A DNA stretch of 64,000 nt from CAVXYG01 sp963766005 (GCA_963766005.1 CAVXYG010000014.1:186001-250000), one strand, 5' to 3'; shown: positions 52,095-61,530, counted from the stretch's first letter. Notes: generated by a model not told the origin, from the sequence alone. Made by a program: numbers and translations.

Positions 52095-54050
52095 TCAGTC
52101 GCTCGCGGTCGCGGAGAGCCCCTCCTGGATCTGCTCCATCACACCCGCATCGGCCAGGGTCGTCGTGTCGCCGGGCGGACGGTGCTCGGCGATATCGCGC
52201 AGCAGCCTGCGCATGATCTTGCCGCTGCGGGTCTTCGGCAGCTCCGTCACCGTGAGAATCTGCCGAGGCTTGGCGATCGGCCCGATTTCGCGTGCGACGT
52301 GCTCGCGCAGCAGTTGCGGCAGCGCAGAGGGATCCTCCGCCTGGCCCTGCCGGAGGATCACGAAGGCGACGATGCCCTGGCCGGTCGTGGAATCGGCGGC
52401 GCCCACGACCGCGGCCTCGGCGACCGCGGGGTGCGCGACGAGCGCAGACTCCACCTCGGTCGTGGAGATGCGGTGGCCGGAGATGTTCATCACGTCGTCG
52501 ACGCGGCCCAGCAGCCAGATCGCCCCGTCGCTGTCGAGCTTGGCCCCATCGCCGGCGAAGTAGCGGTTGGGGAACCGGGACCAGTAGGTCTGCCGGTAGC
52601 GGTCCGGGTCGCCCCAAATGCCGCGCAGCATGCTCGGCCAAGGCTCGGTGAGGGTGAGGTAGCCGCCGCTGCCGGGCGCGACCGGCTCCCCGGCATCATC
52701 GACGACTTCGGCGGCGATGCCGGGCAGCGCGGTCATGGCGCTGCCGGGCTTCGCCCCGGTCACGCCGGGCAGGGGGCTGATCATGATCGCGCCGGTCTCG
52801 GTCTGCCACCACGTGTCCACGATGGGGCAGTCGCCGCCTCCGATGACGTCGCGGTACCACATCCAGGCCTCGGGGTTGATCGGCTCGCCGACGCTGCCCA
52901 GCAGCCGCAGGCTGCTCAGGTCGTGCTCGGCGGGCAGCTGATCGCCCCACTTCATGAAGGTACGGATCGCGGTCGGGGCGGTGTAGAGCAGCGTCACGCC
53001 ATGCTTGGCGACGATCTCCCACCAGCGGCCCTGGTGCGGGGTGTCCGGTGTGCCCTCGTAGATGACCATCGTGGCGCCGTTGGCCAGGGGTCCGTAGACG
53101 ATGTAGCTGTGGCCGGTGACCCAGCCGACATCGGCCGTGCACCAGTAGATGTCGGTGTCCGGCTTGAGGTCGAAGACGGCGTGGTGCGTCCAGGCCGCTT
53201 GCGTCAGGTAGCCGCCGCTGGTGTGCAGGATGCCCTTCGGCTTGCCGGTGGTCCCGGAGGTGTAGAGGATGAACAGCGGCTGCTCGCTGTCGAAGTCGGA
53301 GGCTTCGTGGGTCGACGGCTGGCCCTCGACGAGGTCGTGCCACCACACATCGCGCGCCTGGTCCCACACCACGGGCCCGCCCGTGCGCCGCACGACCAGC
53401 ACATGTCGGACGCTCGGGCACTGCGCGACCGCCTCGTCCACGGCCGGCTTCAGCGGGATCGCGCTGCCGCGGCGGTGCTGGCCGTCGGCGGTGATCACGA
53501 CCTTCGCATCGGCGTCGTCGATGCGGGTACGCAGCGCCTCGGCGGAGAAGCCGGCGAAGACCACCGAGTGCACCGCCCCGATGCGCGCGCACGCCAGCAT
53601 GGCAACGACGGCCTCGGGGATCATGGGCAGGTAGATCGCGACCCGGTCGCCGGCCCGCACGCCGAGCGACTGCAGGCCGTTGGCGGCCCGGCTGACCCGC
53701 TCCTGCAGCTCGGTGTAGCTGATGTGCTGCGTCGTGCCGTCCTCGGCTTCGAAGATGATCGCGGTCCGGGTGCCGTTGCCGGCTTCCACGTGGCGGTCCA
53801 CGCAGTTGGTGGCGACGTTGAGACGGCCCCCCACGAACCAGCGGGCGAAGGGGGCCTCGGTCCAATCGAGCACCTCGTCCCAGCGCCGGGCCCACGACAA
53901 CCGGTCGGCGGCGGCGGCCCAGAAGCCGAGGCGATCCGCGGCCGCCTCCTGGTAGGCGTCTGCGGAGACGTTGGCCTGCTCGGCGAAGTCCGCCCCCGGC
54001 GGGAACACTCGATCCTCGATGAGCAGGTTCTCCAGCGTCTCGTTGGTCAT
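52095..54050 (-). CDS. acs: Acetyl-CoA synthetase
   Basis: Activates acetate to acetyl-CoA through acetyl-AMP. The 651-residue protein has all class motifs: WFVGGRLNVATNCVDRHVEA, the P-loop FILYTSGTTGKPKGILHTSG, WWQTETGAIMISPLPG, YFAGDGAKLDSDGAIWLLGR (A8 hinge) and the C-terminal lysine KTRSGKIMRRLLR at about residue 613, the site of acetylation control in many bacteria. GGAGGGG precedes the ATG. Ends in a perfect 23-bp hairpin. Same neighbourhood as Rv3667. Confidence 0.95.
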   Translation of the reverse strand: MTNETLENLLIEDRVFPPGADFAEQANVSADAYQEAAADRLGFWAAAADRLSWARRWDEVLDWTEAPFARWFVGGRLNVATNCVDRHVEAGNGTRTAIIFEAEDGTTQHISYTELQERVSRAANGLQSLGVRAGDRVAIYLPMIPEAVVAMLACARIGAVHSVVFAGFSAEALRTRIDDADAKVVITADGQHRRGSAIPLKPAVDEAVAQCPSVRHVLVVRRTGGPVVWDQARDVWWHDLVEGQPSTHEASDFDSEQPLFILYTSGTTGKPKGILHTSGGYLTQAAWTHHAVFDLKPDTDIYWCTADVGWVTGHSYIVYGPLANGATMVIYEGTPDTPHQGRWWEIVAKHGVTLLYTAPTAIRTFMKWGDQLPAEHDLSSLRLLGSVGEPINPEAWMWYRDVIGGGDCPIVDTWWQTETGAIMISPLPGVTGAKPGSAMTALPGIAAEVVDDAGEPVAPGSGGYLTLTEPWPSMLRGIWGDPDRYRQTYWSRFPNRYFAGDGAKLDSDGAIWLLGRVDDVMNISGHRISTTEVESALVAHPAVAEAAVVGAADSTTGQGIVAFVILRQGQAEDPSALPQLLREHVAREIGPIAKPRQILTVTELPKTRSGKIMRRLLRDIAEHRPPGDTTTLADAGVMEQIQEGLSATASD

Positions 54051-54189
54051 GGCAGTCCCCTCCAGGTAGCCGATCGTGAGGCTGAGAGTAGTCGATGTCG
54101 AGACCGAGACGAGGGACCTCGCCTTCCGCAGGCGCCGGGTGCTGCCGCACGTCGCCGGGGGCACTGTCCCGGGCGGGTACCGTCGAGTC

Positions 54190-54996
54190 ATGCCCTCCGA
54201 ACCGGCAACCGACGTCCTCGCGCAGTTGGCCGACCTGCCCGGCGTGGCCAACGCGGCCGACGGTGCCCGCAGCGCGGTGGATGCGCTGCTGTGGGACCGT
54301 TCGATCCGCCCGGTGGCCACCGAGCTGGCCCGGCAATCGATCCTGAGGGGGGCGTGGGCCAGTGCTGCGATGGACGGCGCCGACGTGCCCTACGAGGCAC
54401 TGGTGAGCGGTGCCATCGAGGCGTCCCCGATGGGGGATCGGACGGCCCGCACACTGGCGCTGACGGCCGAGGTGCCGCAACTGGTGGAGGTCTACCGGCG
54501 CTCCCCCCTGCAGGCATGGGCGCGCATGAACACCGTCATGGCAGCCGGCGCGGCCCCCGAGCACGAGGTCGGGCGTCCCCGGCCGGACTCCGATGTCGAG
54601 GATCCGCTGCGGCTGGGAGCGATCCCGTTGGCGATGGATGCCAGCCAGCGGCTCACCGCCCTGGCGCAGTTGGTCACGACGCAGACCACGGCGCCGGCGC
54701 TGGTTGCAGCCGGCGTCGTGCATGGCGAGCTCGCCGTGCTGCGACCGTTCCGGCATGCCTCCGGCCCGGTGGCCCGTGCCACGATCCGGCTGTCCCTGGC
54801 CGCTCGAGGCCTCGATCCCGACCTCCTGACCGTCCCCGAGGCGGGCCTGCTCGCCGCAGGTCGCCCCAAGTACGTCCGCGCGCTGCGCGACTACGCCTCC
54901 GGGTCCGCCGAGGGCATGGCCGCGTGGCTCGTCTGGTTCGCAACGGCGATCGAGGCCGGCGCCGAGCAGTCCCGGCGGCTGGCGGCCGAGCTCTGA
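54190..54996 (+). CDS. Fic-like protein with degenerate active-site motif
   Basis: A 268-residue helical protein. SILRGAWASAAMDGADVPYE resembles the N-terminal segment of Fic proteins that carries S-x-I-E-G, and VVHGELAVLRPFRHASGPVA followed by RATIRLSL aligns with the Fic motif HPFxxGNGRxxR, but the first His, the Asn-Gly and part of the loop are lost, so AMPylation is unlikely. Such proteins are often called oxidoreductase in Streptomyces. ATG follows TACCGT (54178-54183) by six bases. Divergent from acs. Confidence 0.7.
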   Translation: MPSEPATDVLAQLADLPGVANAADGARSAVDALLWDRSIRPVATELARQSILRGAWASAAMDGADVPYEALVSGAIEASPMGDRTARTLALTAEVPQLVEVYRRSPLQAWARMNTVMAAGAAPEHEVGRPRPDSDVEDPLRLGAIPLAMDASQRLTALAQLVTTQTTAPALVAAGVVHGELAVLRPFRHASGPVARATIRLSLAARGLDPDLLTVPEAGLLAAGRPKYVRALRDYASGSAEGMAAWLVWFATAIEAGAEQSRRLAAEL

Positions 54997-55146
54997 GCTG
55001 GGCTGCGTGCCCTCACCCGCAGTCGCGCTGCTCCGAACGGGTGACCTTCGCCCCTCCGCTGGGGGAGTCGGGCGTGCAGACTGGATCTATACGAAGGAAC
55101 GCAGCCGCACCCGGTTGCGATACGCGGAGTCCACAGAGGGTCCCAG

Positions 55147-56205
55147 GTGAGCACGGCGCGCAGAGTCATGAGCACAGTGGCTGCGTCCTGCCTGGTGATA
55201 GCCGGCATCGTGGTGTCCGGCGAGCAGTGTCCGGCGGAAAGCTGCCAGGGAGCGGTCGTGGTGTCCGCCGCCGGTCATGCCGATCGGGACGGGGCGGTCG
55301 GCGAGGACGACGACGGCCGGCGGTCCGACCGCTCCGGCGCGAATCCCGACATCGGCGGTGCGCCCGACCCCGTGGCGGCCGGTGACCAGGATCGCGACGG
55401 GACCGCCTCCCCGCTCGGGTGGCTCGCGGCCCGCGCGCTCACTGCCGCTGGTGCGGTCGACGCGTGGGTCAGCCGCACCATCGACCGATGGGCGAGCCCT
55501 CCTGCCGCGCCGACCGGGCCTGCTGGCGGCCCGGTTTCGGGTCGGGAGCCCTCCGCGCTGCAGGACCAGCCGCTGGACAGGTCGGCATTCCTGATCCCCG
55601 GCGACCCCGACGCCTTTCCGGGCCGCTGGTGCCCTGCCGGGATCCCGTTCGCCGTCGACTACTCGCAGGCTCGTGCCGCCGGCCTGGATCCGGGTGTGGA
55701 ACGCGTGCTGTGGCGCGAGGCCGCGGGCGCTTGGACGGCCGCCAGCGGCGGCGCCTACCGACTGGTGGAAGGCGCCGACCAGGTCATCACCACATCGCCG
55801 GACCAGGACGCGGTCGATCTGTCGCCGCTGCCGCGCTTCTCCATCGGGATCACCTACGGCGGCGAGCCCGGGGCGGTCCCGGACCCCTACGCCCATCAGG
55901 GCCTGGCCGGACACACCGCCGGCTACGGCGGGATCTCGGTCGCGGCCGGCGGACCTCGCCCCATGGCGAACAGGGCCGACGCCGGCTACATCATCATCGA
56001 CGCGCCTGATGTCGCCGGCGGGCTGCCGGATCGGCAGCGCAGGCTGGCGCTCTACATCCACGAGCTCGGCCACGCACTGGGCCTGGCCCATACCGGTGGG
56101 GAAGGCTCCATCATGGTGCCGCAGATCGCCGTCGAGCCGCAGGGCATCGGCGATCGGGATCGCACGGCCGTGCGCCAACTGGCTGCCATGCCGTGCGTCC
56201 GCTGA
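55147..56205 (+). CDS. Secreted metzincin-type zinc protease
   Basis: A 352-residue exported protease. A signal peptide (VMSTVAASCLVIAGIVVSGE) precedes an Asp/Gly-rich linker and a catalytic domain from about residue 150. HELGHALGLAHTGG near residue 304 is the metzincin zinc site HExxHxxGxxH and GSIMVPQ supplies the Met-turn, as in matrixin-like (M10) peptidases. Four Cys could form disulfides. AGAGGG precedes the GTG start. Possible roles are surface protein processing or nutrient proteolysis; no target is evident. Confidence 0.85.
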   Translation: MSTARRVMSTVAASCLVIAGIVVSGEQCPAESCQGAVVVSAAGHADRDGAVGEDDDGRRSDRSGANPDIGGAPDPVAAGDQDRDGTASPLGWLAARALTAAGAVDAWVSRTIDRWASPPAAPTGPAGGPVSGREPSALQDQPLDRSAFLIPGDPDAFPGRWCPAGIPFAVDYSQARAAGLDPGVERVLWREAAGAWTAASGGAYRLVEGADQVITTSPDQDAVDLSPLPRFSIGITYGGEPGAVPDPYAHQGLAGHTAGYGGISVAAGGPRPMANRADAGYIIIDAPDVAGGLPDRQRRLALYIHELGHALGLAHTGGEGSIMVPQIAVEPQGIGDRDRTAVRQLAAMPCVR

Positions 56206-56399
56206 GCGCCTGGGCGCTGGGCCGGGACGGAGTTTCGCAGCGGCGCTCGGCGAGGCTGCCGCGTGCCCTCCCCGTGCTGCGCCGGCAGTCGATCGCGTCC
56301 GCCATCGGCGCAGCCGCGCGCCCGGCCGGCCTCGCGAAGCCGGTGCTGGGACAAGGGCCGACCCTGCGACGGGCCGGTGACCGATCCGTCGGCGGCGCG

Positions 56400-57257
56400 C
56401 TACATGGGTCGTGTTGAGCGGCGTCCCGCGTACCACGCCAACCCCAGCGCCACTGCTCCGCCCACGGCAGCTGCTGCCGCCCGGCGACCGCTCGGCGTCT
56501 CCAAGGGCGACTGCATTGCGACCGGCTTGCGGAACTCGACGATCGGCCAGTGCCGCTCCTCGGCGATCTTGCGCAACTCCGCCTCGGGGTTCGTCGCGAT
56601 CGGATGGCCGACAACCTCCAGCATCGGCAGGTCCGTCAGGGAATCGGTGTAGGCGTAGGACTGTGCGAGGTCGTAGCCGCGCTCTTCCGCCAGCTCGCCC
56701 ATGGCCTGCGCCTTGCCCTCGCCGTAGGCGTAGAACAGGATCTCGCCGGTGTAGCGGCCGTCAGCCACGGCCATCTGGGTGCCGATGGCCAGGTCGACGC
56801 CGAGCCGTTCTCCGATCGGTTCGACGACCTCGTTGCCGGAGGAGGAGATGATGATCACGTCGCGGCCAGACTCCTGGTGCTGCCGGATGAGGTCGATGGC
56901 CTCCTCGTAGACGATCGGATCGACGATGGAGTCCAGCGTCTCGGCCACGATCTGCTTGACCTTGTCGACCTCCCATCCGGAGGACAGCGCCGACAGGTAG
57001 GCGCGCATGCGGTCCATCTGGTCGTGGGTCGCACCCGAGACGAGGTACACGAACTGCGCATAGGCGCTCTTCACGACGTCGCCGCGGTCGATGAGCCCGC
57101 CCTCGTAGAAGGGCTTGGCGAAGGCCAGCGAGCTGGACTTCGCCAGGATCGTCTTGTCGAGATCGAAGAAGGCCGCCGCCTTGCCGGTCGGCGGGACAAT
57201 CTCTGCGCTCGATGGGGCTGAGCCCCTGTCCGCTCGGGGTTCGGATTGGCTGACCAC
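56400..57257 (-). CDS. HAD-IB family phosphatase (SerB-like)
   Basis: A 285-residue HAD-superfamily hydrolase. Motif I AAFFDLDKTILAKSSSLAF (DxDxT), motif II VIIISSSGNEV, motif III Lys in YGEGKAQAM and motif IV YAYTDSLTDLPML are all present; DLP... matches the HAD-IB/CicA group that acts on phosphoserine-like or lysophospholipid substrates. A hydrophobic C-terminal helix (RRAAAAAVGGAVALGLAWYA) then RR may anchor it to the membrane. Convergent with the metzincin, divergent from the pilus locus, as with Rv3661. Confidence 0.9.
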   Translation of the reverse strand: MVSQSEPRADRGSAPSSAEIVPPTGKAAAFFDLDKTILAKSSSLAFAKPFYEGGLIDRGDVVKSAYAQFVYLVSGATHDQMDRMRAYLSALSSGWEVDKVKQIVAETLDSIVDPIVYEEAIDLIRQHQESGRDVIIISSSGNEVVEPIGERLGVDLAIGTQMAVADGRYTGEILFYAYGEGKAQAMGELAEERGYDLAQSYAYTDSLTDLPMLEVVGHPIATNPEAELRKIAEERHWPIVEFRKPVAMQSPLETPSGRRAAAAAVGGAVALGLAWYAGRRSTRPM

Positions 57258-57407
57258 GGCCTCAGCCTAGGGCGATCCTGCGCCCAGAGCGCGGCAGTCG
57301 GACTTCGCGCCTGCCGATATCCCCCGGCCGGGCTCTTCCCCGGGGTTGTCCACAAGACGGCGTTGTGCGGGCCCGGCACGTCGGAGGGGTGCTCGACGAT
57401 ATGCCGC

Positions 57408-58490
57408 ATGACTCCAGACGAAGCAGGACCGCATGGCCGGGCAGCGGCGCTCCCGGTGGCGCTCATCTCGGCGGACCACCGGTTGATCGCCAGCGTCGAG
57501 GATGCTGCTGCGGCAGTCGGATTGCGGCTGACGGTGGCGTCGACGCTGGCTGAGGCAGCGCCCGTGCGTGCCGCCGCCCTGCTCATCGGGACCGACGCAG
57601 CGGGGCAGCCGGTTCGCGGCGCGGCGCGGCACGCCGACGCGCTGGTGGTCGGGCCGGACGGCGACACGGCAGGCCTCTGGGCGGCCGCGGGGCAGGTCGC
57701 CGCCGCAGGTGCCGTCAGCCTGCCCTCCGGGGGCGCGTGGTTGGTGCAGTGGCTGCACGGCCGGTGCGGCTCAGGATCGGCCAGCCCGGCGGTGGTCGCT
57801 GCCTGCTTCAGCGCTGCCGGCGGCGTCGGCGCCTCCACGCTGACGGCGGCCGTCGCGGTGACGGCCGCCGAGGCCGGGTTGCGGCCAATGCTCATCGACG
57901 CCCACCCGGGCCCAGCCGGTGTCGATCTGCTGCTCGGTGACGCGACGGCGTCGGGCCACTGGTCGCGGTTCGCGGCGATCCGGGGATTCCTCGATCCCGG
58001 GGCACTGGCAGATCTACCGGTGCTGGAGGGCGTGCGGTGCCTCGGCTGGGGAACGGGTCGTGATTCGCCGTTGTGGCACGGTGCGCTGGGGTCGGTGGTC
58101 GCGGCCGCCCAGCGGGATCACGACCTCGTCGTCGTCGACGCCGGTCTGCATGCCCCGGTCTACGACGAACTGCCTCGCGCGACCCGGGCGGTCCTCCTCG
58201 TGCCGGCCACCTGGCGCGGTGTGCTGGCGGCGCAATCGCGGTTGACAGCACTGCAGGAGTCCTTCGACGAGGATCCAGTCGTCGTGCTGCGCGATGTCGG
58301 CGGCACCGGTGATCCACGCGGCTGGGCCCAGGAGTTCCCGGCCAGCCCGATCGTGCACCTGGGGTTCGATCCGGCGGTGATCGTCGACGAGGAGCACTGC
58401 CGACCCCCCGGGACTCGCCGGCGCAGGCCGGTGGGTCGCTGCGCAAGGCAGCTGCTCGCGGCATTGGCGCAGCCCGCCGCTGCGGCGTGA
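57408..58490 (+). CDS. ssd: Septum-site-determining / TadZ-CpaE-like protein
   Basis: A 360-residue ParA/MinD-like protein at the head of the Tad pilus locus. A receiver-like N-domain (LPVALISADHRLIASVEDAA) precedes a MinD fold with a deviant Walker A (AACFSAAGGVGASTLTAAVA; the signature Lys are absent) and DLVVVDAGLHAPVYDELPRA. This matches Ssd (Rv3660c) of mycobacteria and TadZ/CpaE pilus-localisation proteins. ATP binding is doubtful. The stop overlaps the ATPase gene by four bases (GTGA). Confidence 0.85.
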   Translation: MTPDEAGPHGRAAALPVALISADHRLIASVEDAAAAVGLRLTVASTLAEAAPVRAAALLIGTDAAGQPVRGAARHADALVVGPDGDTAGLWAAAGQVAAAGAVSLPSGGAWLVQWLHGRCGSGSASPAVVAACFSAAGGVGASTLTAAVAVTAAEAGLRPMLIDAHPGPAGVDLLLGDATASGHWSRFAAIRGFLDPGALADLPVLEGVRCLGWGTGRDSPLWHGALGSVVAAAQRDHDLVVVDAGLHAPVYDELPRATRAVLLVPATWRGVLAAQSRLTALQESFDEDPVVVLRDVGGTGDPRGWAQEFPASPIVHLGFDPAVIVDEEHCRPPGTRRRRPVGRCARQLLAALAQPAAAA

Positions 58491-59662
58491 GCGGCATGTC
58501 CGGCTCGGGGCGGGGCGCCCACGCCGAGGCAGTGGCCACACAGGTACGTCGCTGGCTGGTCTCCAACGCGCAGCCGCCCGAGCCGGCATCGGTGGTCGCG
58601 GCGCTGCGGGACCAGGGTGCCGTGGTGGGCGCGGAGCAATTCCTGGACGTCCTGACCATCCTGCGGGCCGAGATCGAGGGAGCGGGCCCGCTGCAGGAGG
58701 TGCTCGCCGCGGGCGGGTGCACGGATGTCCTGGTGAACGGCGCGGCGGCGGTGTGGGTCGACGACGGCGCGGGGCTGCGGCGGATCGCGAGTCCGTTCCG
58801 CGATGATGCTCAGGTTCGACGGTTGGCCCAGCGGCTGGCGGGGATCGCCGGCCGTCGGTTGGACGAGGCCGCCCCGTTCTGCGACGCACGGCTGCCGGAC
58901 GGTACCCGCTTCCATGCCGCGCTGGACACGCTGGCCGAGCCCGCAACGCTGATCAGTCTCCGGCTCCCGGCCCGGGACCGGTTCAGCGTCGCCGAGCTGG
59001 TCCGGCTGGGGGCGCTGCCGCCCGCGGGGGAGGATTGGCTGCGCGCGCTGGTCGCGACTCGTGCCACCTTCCTCATCAGCGGCGGCACCGGGTCTGGCAA
59101 AACAACGGTGCTCGGCGCTTTGCTGCAGCTGGTCCCTGCGGACGAGCGCGTTCTGGTCCTGGAGGACTCCGCCGAGCTCCGCCCCCTCCACCCGCATCTG
59201 TGCGCGCTGCAGGGTCGCCCGCCGAACATCGAAGGGGAGGGGGAGGTGCGCCTCGCTGACCTGGTCCGGCAGGCGATGCGGATGCGGCCCGACCGGCTGG
59301 TCGTCGGTGAGGTCCGCGGCGCGGAGGTCGTGGCGATGCTCGCTGCGTTCAACACCGGCCATGACGGTGGCGCGGGCACGATCCACGCCAGCGCGGCGGC
59401 CCACGTGCCGGCGCGCATCGAGGCGCTGGCCCTGGCCGCCGGCCTCGATCGCGCCGCGGTGCATGCCCAACTGGCGGCGGGCCTGGACGCGGTGCTCCAC
59501 GTAGAGCGCCGGGCTGGCCGACGTCGTGTGGCATCCCTGGCGGAACTGCGGCGCGACCGCGACGGGCTGACGAGCGCGACCGAGGTGCTGCGCTTCGGCG
59601 AAGATCGGGTACACATCGCCGATCCCGGCTCGGCTCTGGTGCAGCGGCTGGCCGGCCGTTGA
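58487..59662 (+). CDS. Tad pilus assembly ATPase (TadA/CpaF)
   Basis: Secretion ATPase that drives pilin assembly. The 391-residue protein has ISGGTGSGKTTVLGALLQLV (Walker A, residues about 199-207), VLVLEDSAELRP (Asp box), RPDRLVVGEVRGAEV (Walker B) and GTIHASAAAHVPARIEAL (His box), as in CpaF-type ATPases. GTG start overlaps ssd; the stop overlaps tadB (TTGA). Confidence 0.93.
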   Translation: MSGMSGSGRGAHAEAVATQVRRWLVSNAQPPEPASVVAALRDQGAVVGAEQFLDVLTILRAEIEGAGPLQEVLAAGGCTDVLVNGAAAVWVDDGAGLRRIASPFRDDAQVRRLAQRLAGIAGRRLDEAAPFCDARLPDGTRFHAALDTLAEPATLISLRLPARDRFSVAELVRLGALPPAGEDWLRALVATRATFLISGGTGSGKTTVLGALLQLVPADERVLVLEDSAELRPLHPHLCALQGRPPNIEGEGEVRLADLVRQAMRMRPDRLVVGEVRGAEVVAMLAAFNTGHDGGAGTIHASAAAHVPARIEALALAAGLDRAAVHAQLAAGLDAVLHVERRAGRRRVASLAELRRDRDGLTSATEVLRFGEDRVHIADPGSALVQRLAGR

Positions 59663-60363
59663 CCGCGGCCGCGTTCTTCTGCTCCGCACTGGCGCTCGGG
59701 CTCCTGCTCGTCGAGGTGGCATCCGCCCGTCGGCGCAGCTGGGTCGCCTCCGCTCGGCAGCGTGCCGAGCGGACCGCCGGAGTTGCGGCAGGGATTCTGG
59801 TGTCTCGGCTCCGAGTCGGTCACGGTGATGACGATGCCGGCGCTCTCTGCGCGGCCATCAGTGCGGAGTTGCGGGCCGGTGCGGCAGCCAACCAGGCACT
59901 GCTGACTGCGACGCGGAACAGCCCTCTCGCGCCACGGGCCCGCGTCGCGGCCCAGATCGGTGAACCCGTTGCACCCGCCCTGGCCGCTGACGCTGCCGCC
60001 ACCCGGTCCACCGCCCTGGCCGGCGCCGCGGCCTGCTGGGCAGCAGCCGTCGACAACGGTGCCGGGCTCGCCGACGGCCTCGACCGCGTCGCCGCGCTGG
60101 CTTGGGCGGAGCGGCGGCTGGCGGCCGACCTCGCTGCGGAAACGGCCGCTCCGCGCGCCACCGCGCGGATCCTCGGGCTGCTGCCGCTGTTCGGACTGCT
60201 CCTCGGCGAGATCCTCGGCGCCCGCCCCACGGCCTGGCTGCTCGGAGAACCTGCGGGATGGCTCTGCCTCGGCGCGGGAGCTGCGCTCATCGGCGTCGGC
60301 CATTGGTGGTCGGGTCGCATCGTGCGCGGCGCGCTGCCCGATCCGCGCGGCAGGGGCCGATGA
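59659..60363 (+). CDS. Tad pilus membrane protein, TadB-like
   Basis: A 234-residue inner-membrane platform protein (GspF-like). Hydrophobic segments at residues 1-20, about 170-190 and 195-215, with the cytosolic GspF domain between (AISAELRAGAAANQALLTAT). The only start that fits is TTG overlapping the ATPase stop (GTTGA), giving translational coupling. Its stop overlaps tadC (ATGA). Confidence 0.82.
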   Translation: MTAAAFFCSALALGLLLVEVASARRRSWVASARQRAERTAGVAAGILVSRLRVGHGDDDAGALCAAISAELRAGAAANQALLTATRNSPLAPRARVAAQIGEPVAPALAADAAATRSTALAGAAACWAAAVDNGAGLADGLDRVAALAWAERRLAADLAAETAAPRATARILGLLPLFGLLLGEILGARPTAWLLGEPAGWLCLGAGAALIGVGHWWSGRIVRGALPDPRGRGR

Positions 60364-61091
60364 GCGCGCTCCTGGTGTCTGCGGTGGCCTGGTCCGCGGC
60401 GCTGCTGCTCGTGTGGCCTCCGCCGAGACGGCAGTATCGACGGCCTCGTCGCCGCCGTGCCGAGGAGCAGCGCCGGGTCCTCGAGCCGACCAGACTGGCG
60501 CGTCCCGCGGCGGGCGTACTCGCGGCCGCGCTCGTGGTCGTTGCGCACCCGCTGCTCGGACTCGCGGCGGGCGCCGTGCTGTGGTGGCTGCTCCCGGCGG
60601 TGGTGGCGCGGCTCGACAGTCAGGAGGACGTGCGGCGTCGTGCTGCCCTGGAGCAGCAACTGCCGATGGCGGTGGGCTTGATGGCGGCGTGCCTCGCGGT
60701 CGGCGCACCGATGCCCCGAGCCCTGCACGTGGTTGCCGAATCGATGGCCGATCCGACTCGGGCGCTGCTGTCGCGGGCGGCGCGGACCGTCGAACTCGGC
60801 GGGGATCCGACCGATGTCGCCGCCGTGCTCGCAGCGCCGGGCAGCGCGGGATGGGAGGCCGTCGGGGCCGCGGTGGTGCGCTCCGCGGACTCCGGGGCTC
60901 CGCTGGCTGAGCTGCTGCACGACCAGGCCGACCGCGCTGCCGGCGCCTGGTTCGCGCAGGCCTCGATCCGTGCCAGGTCGGCTGCGGTCGCCTCCGTGCT
61001 GCCCCTGGCCGCCTGCTTCCTCCCGGCATTCCTGCTGCTCGGCGTCGTGCCGCTGGTCGCCGGCCTCTTCGGCGGGGTCACCCTGCCGTGA
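60360..61091 (+). CDS. Tad pilus membrane protein, TadC-like
   Basis: A 243-residue second platform protein. Hydrophobic segments near residues 5-20, 50-75 and 210-235; the GspF core (ALEQQLPMAVGLMAACLAVG) with AVVRSADSGAPLAELLHDQA is typical of TadC. The stop codon TGA falls in the first unit of an 18-copy octamer tandem repeat, so changes in copy number would not alter the protein, but the gene's mRNA end is defined by it. Confidence 0.83.
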   Translation: MSALLVSAVAWSAALLLVWPPPRRQYRRPRRRRAEEQRRVLEPTRLARPAAGVLAAALVVVAHPLLGLAAGAVLWWLLPAVVARLDSQEDVRRRAALEQQLPMAVGLMAACLAVGAPMPRALHVVAESMADPTRALLSRAARTVELGGDPTDVAAVLAAPGSAGWEAVGAAVVRSADSGAPLAELLHDQADRAAGAWFAQASIRARSAAVASVLPLAACFLPAFLLLGVVPLVAGLFGGVTLP

Positions 61092-61230
61092 CCCCGTGAC
61101 CCCGTGACCCCGTGACCCCGTGACCCCGTGACCCCGTGACCCCGTGACCCCGTGACCCCGTGACCCCGTGACCCCGTGACCCCGTGACCCCGTGACCCCG
61201 TGACCCCGTGACCCCGTGACCCCGTGACCC
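61088..61230. repeat. Octamer tandem repeat GTGACCCC, about 18 copies
   Basis: Seventeen perfect copies plus seven bases of the next, uninterrupted, 143 bp in all, starting three bases inside the tadC 3' end. Because 8 is not a multiple of 3, every frame reads the same three-fold cycle; on the minus strand this gives an apparent VTGSRGHG-repeat protein that is an artefact. It separates the pilus machine genes from the pilin gene. Confidence 0.97.
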
Positions 61231-61530
61231 TGGTGCCGCCGGCATCGGCTGCGGCCCCAGACTGACGGCCGGCTCCCGTCCTGGGCGGTGTCCTGCCTCC
61301 ACGGTCGTCTGGCATCGGGCTGGGCCTCGCCGCTGGCTGCGTCGCTGCCGGCCCATCGGTCCCGGTGCTGTCGGACCTGCGGATACCGGCCTTGTGCGCA
61401 ACGCCGCACCGATCCACAGGGCAGCTGCGCGTCGATCGGCGAACCCCTGGTCCTACGCCACTGTTGGGCCCGTCGCCGAGCCTCGGCGATGCGCACCGGC
61501 CGCTACGCCGGGACTGCTAGGGGGAGCGCC
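61231..61530. other. 300-bp leader of the pilin gene
   Basis: No gene is supported. The stretch ends with GGGGGAG five bases before the pilin ATG. It probably holds the pilin promoter, but I cannot assign one. Confidence 0.4.

Noticed and set aside
52047..55385. A 1112-codon open frame on the plus strand opposite acs.
   Set aside because: Antisense to a fully convincing acs gene; composition is His/Arg/Gly-rich without any family motif.
61078..61496. VTGSRGHG-repeat protein on the minus strand.
   Set aside because: Produced by the octamer repeat, in which three units make eight codons in every frame; no ribosome-binding site.
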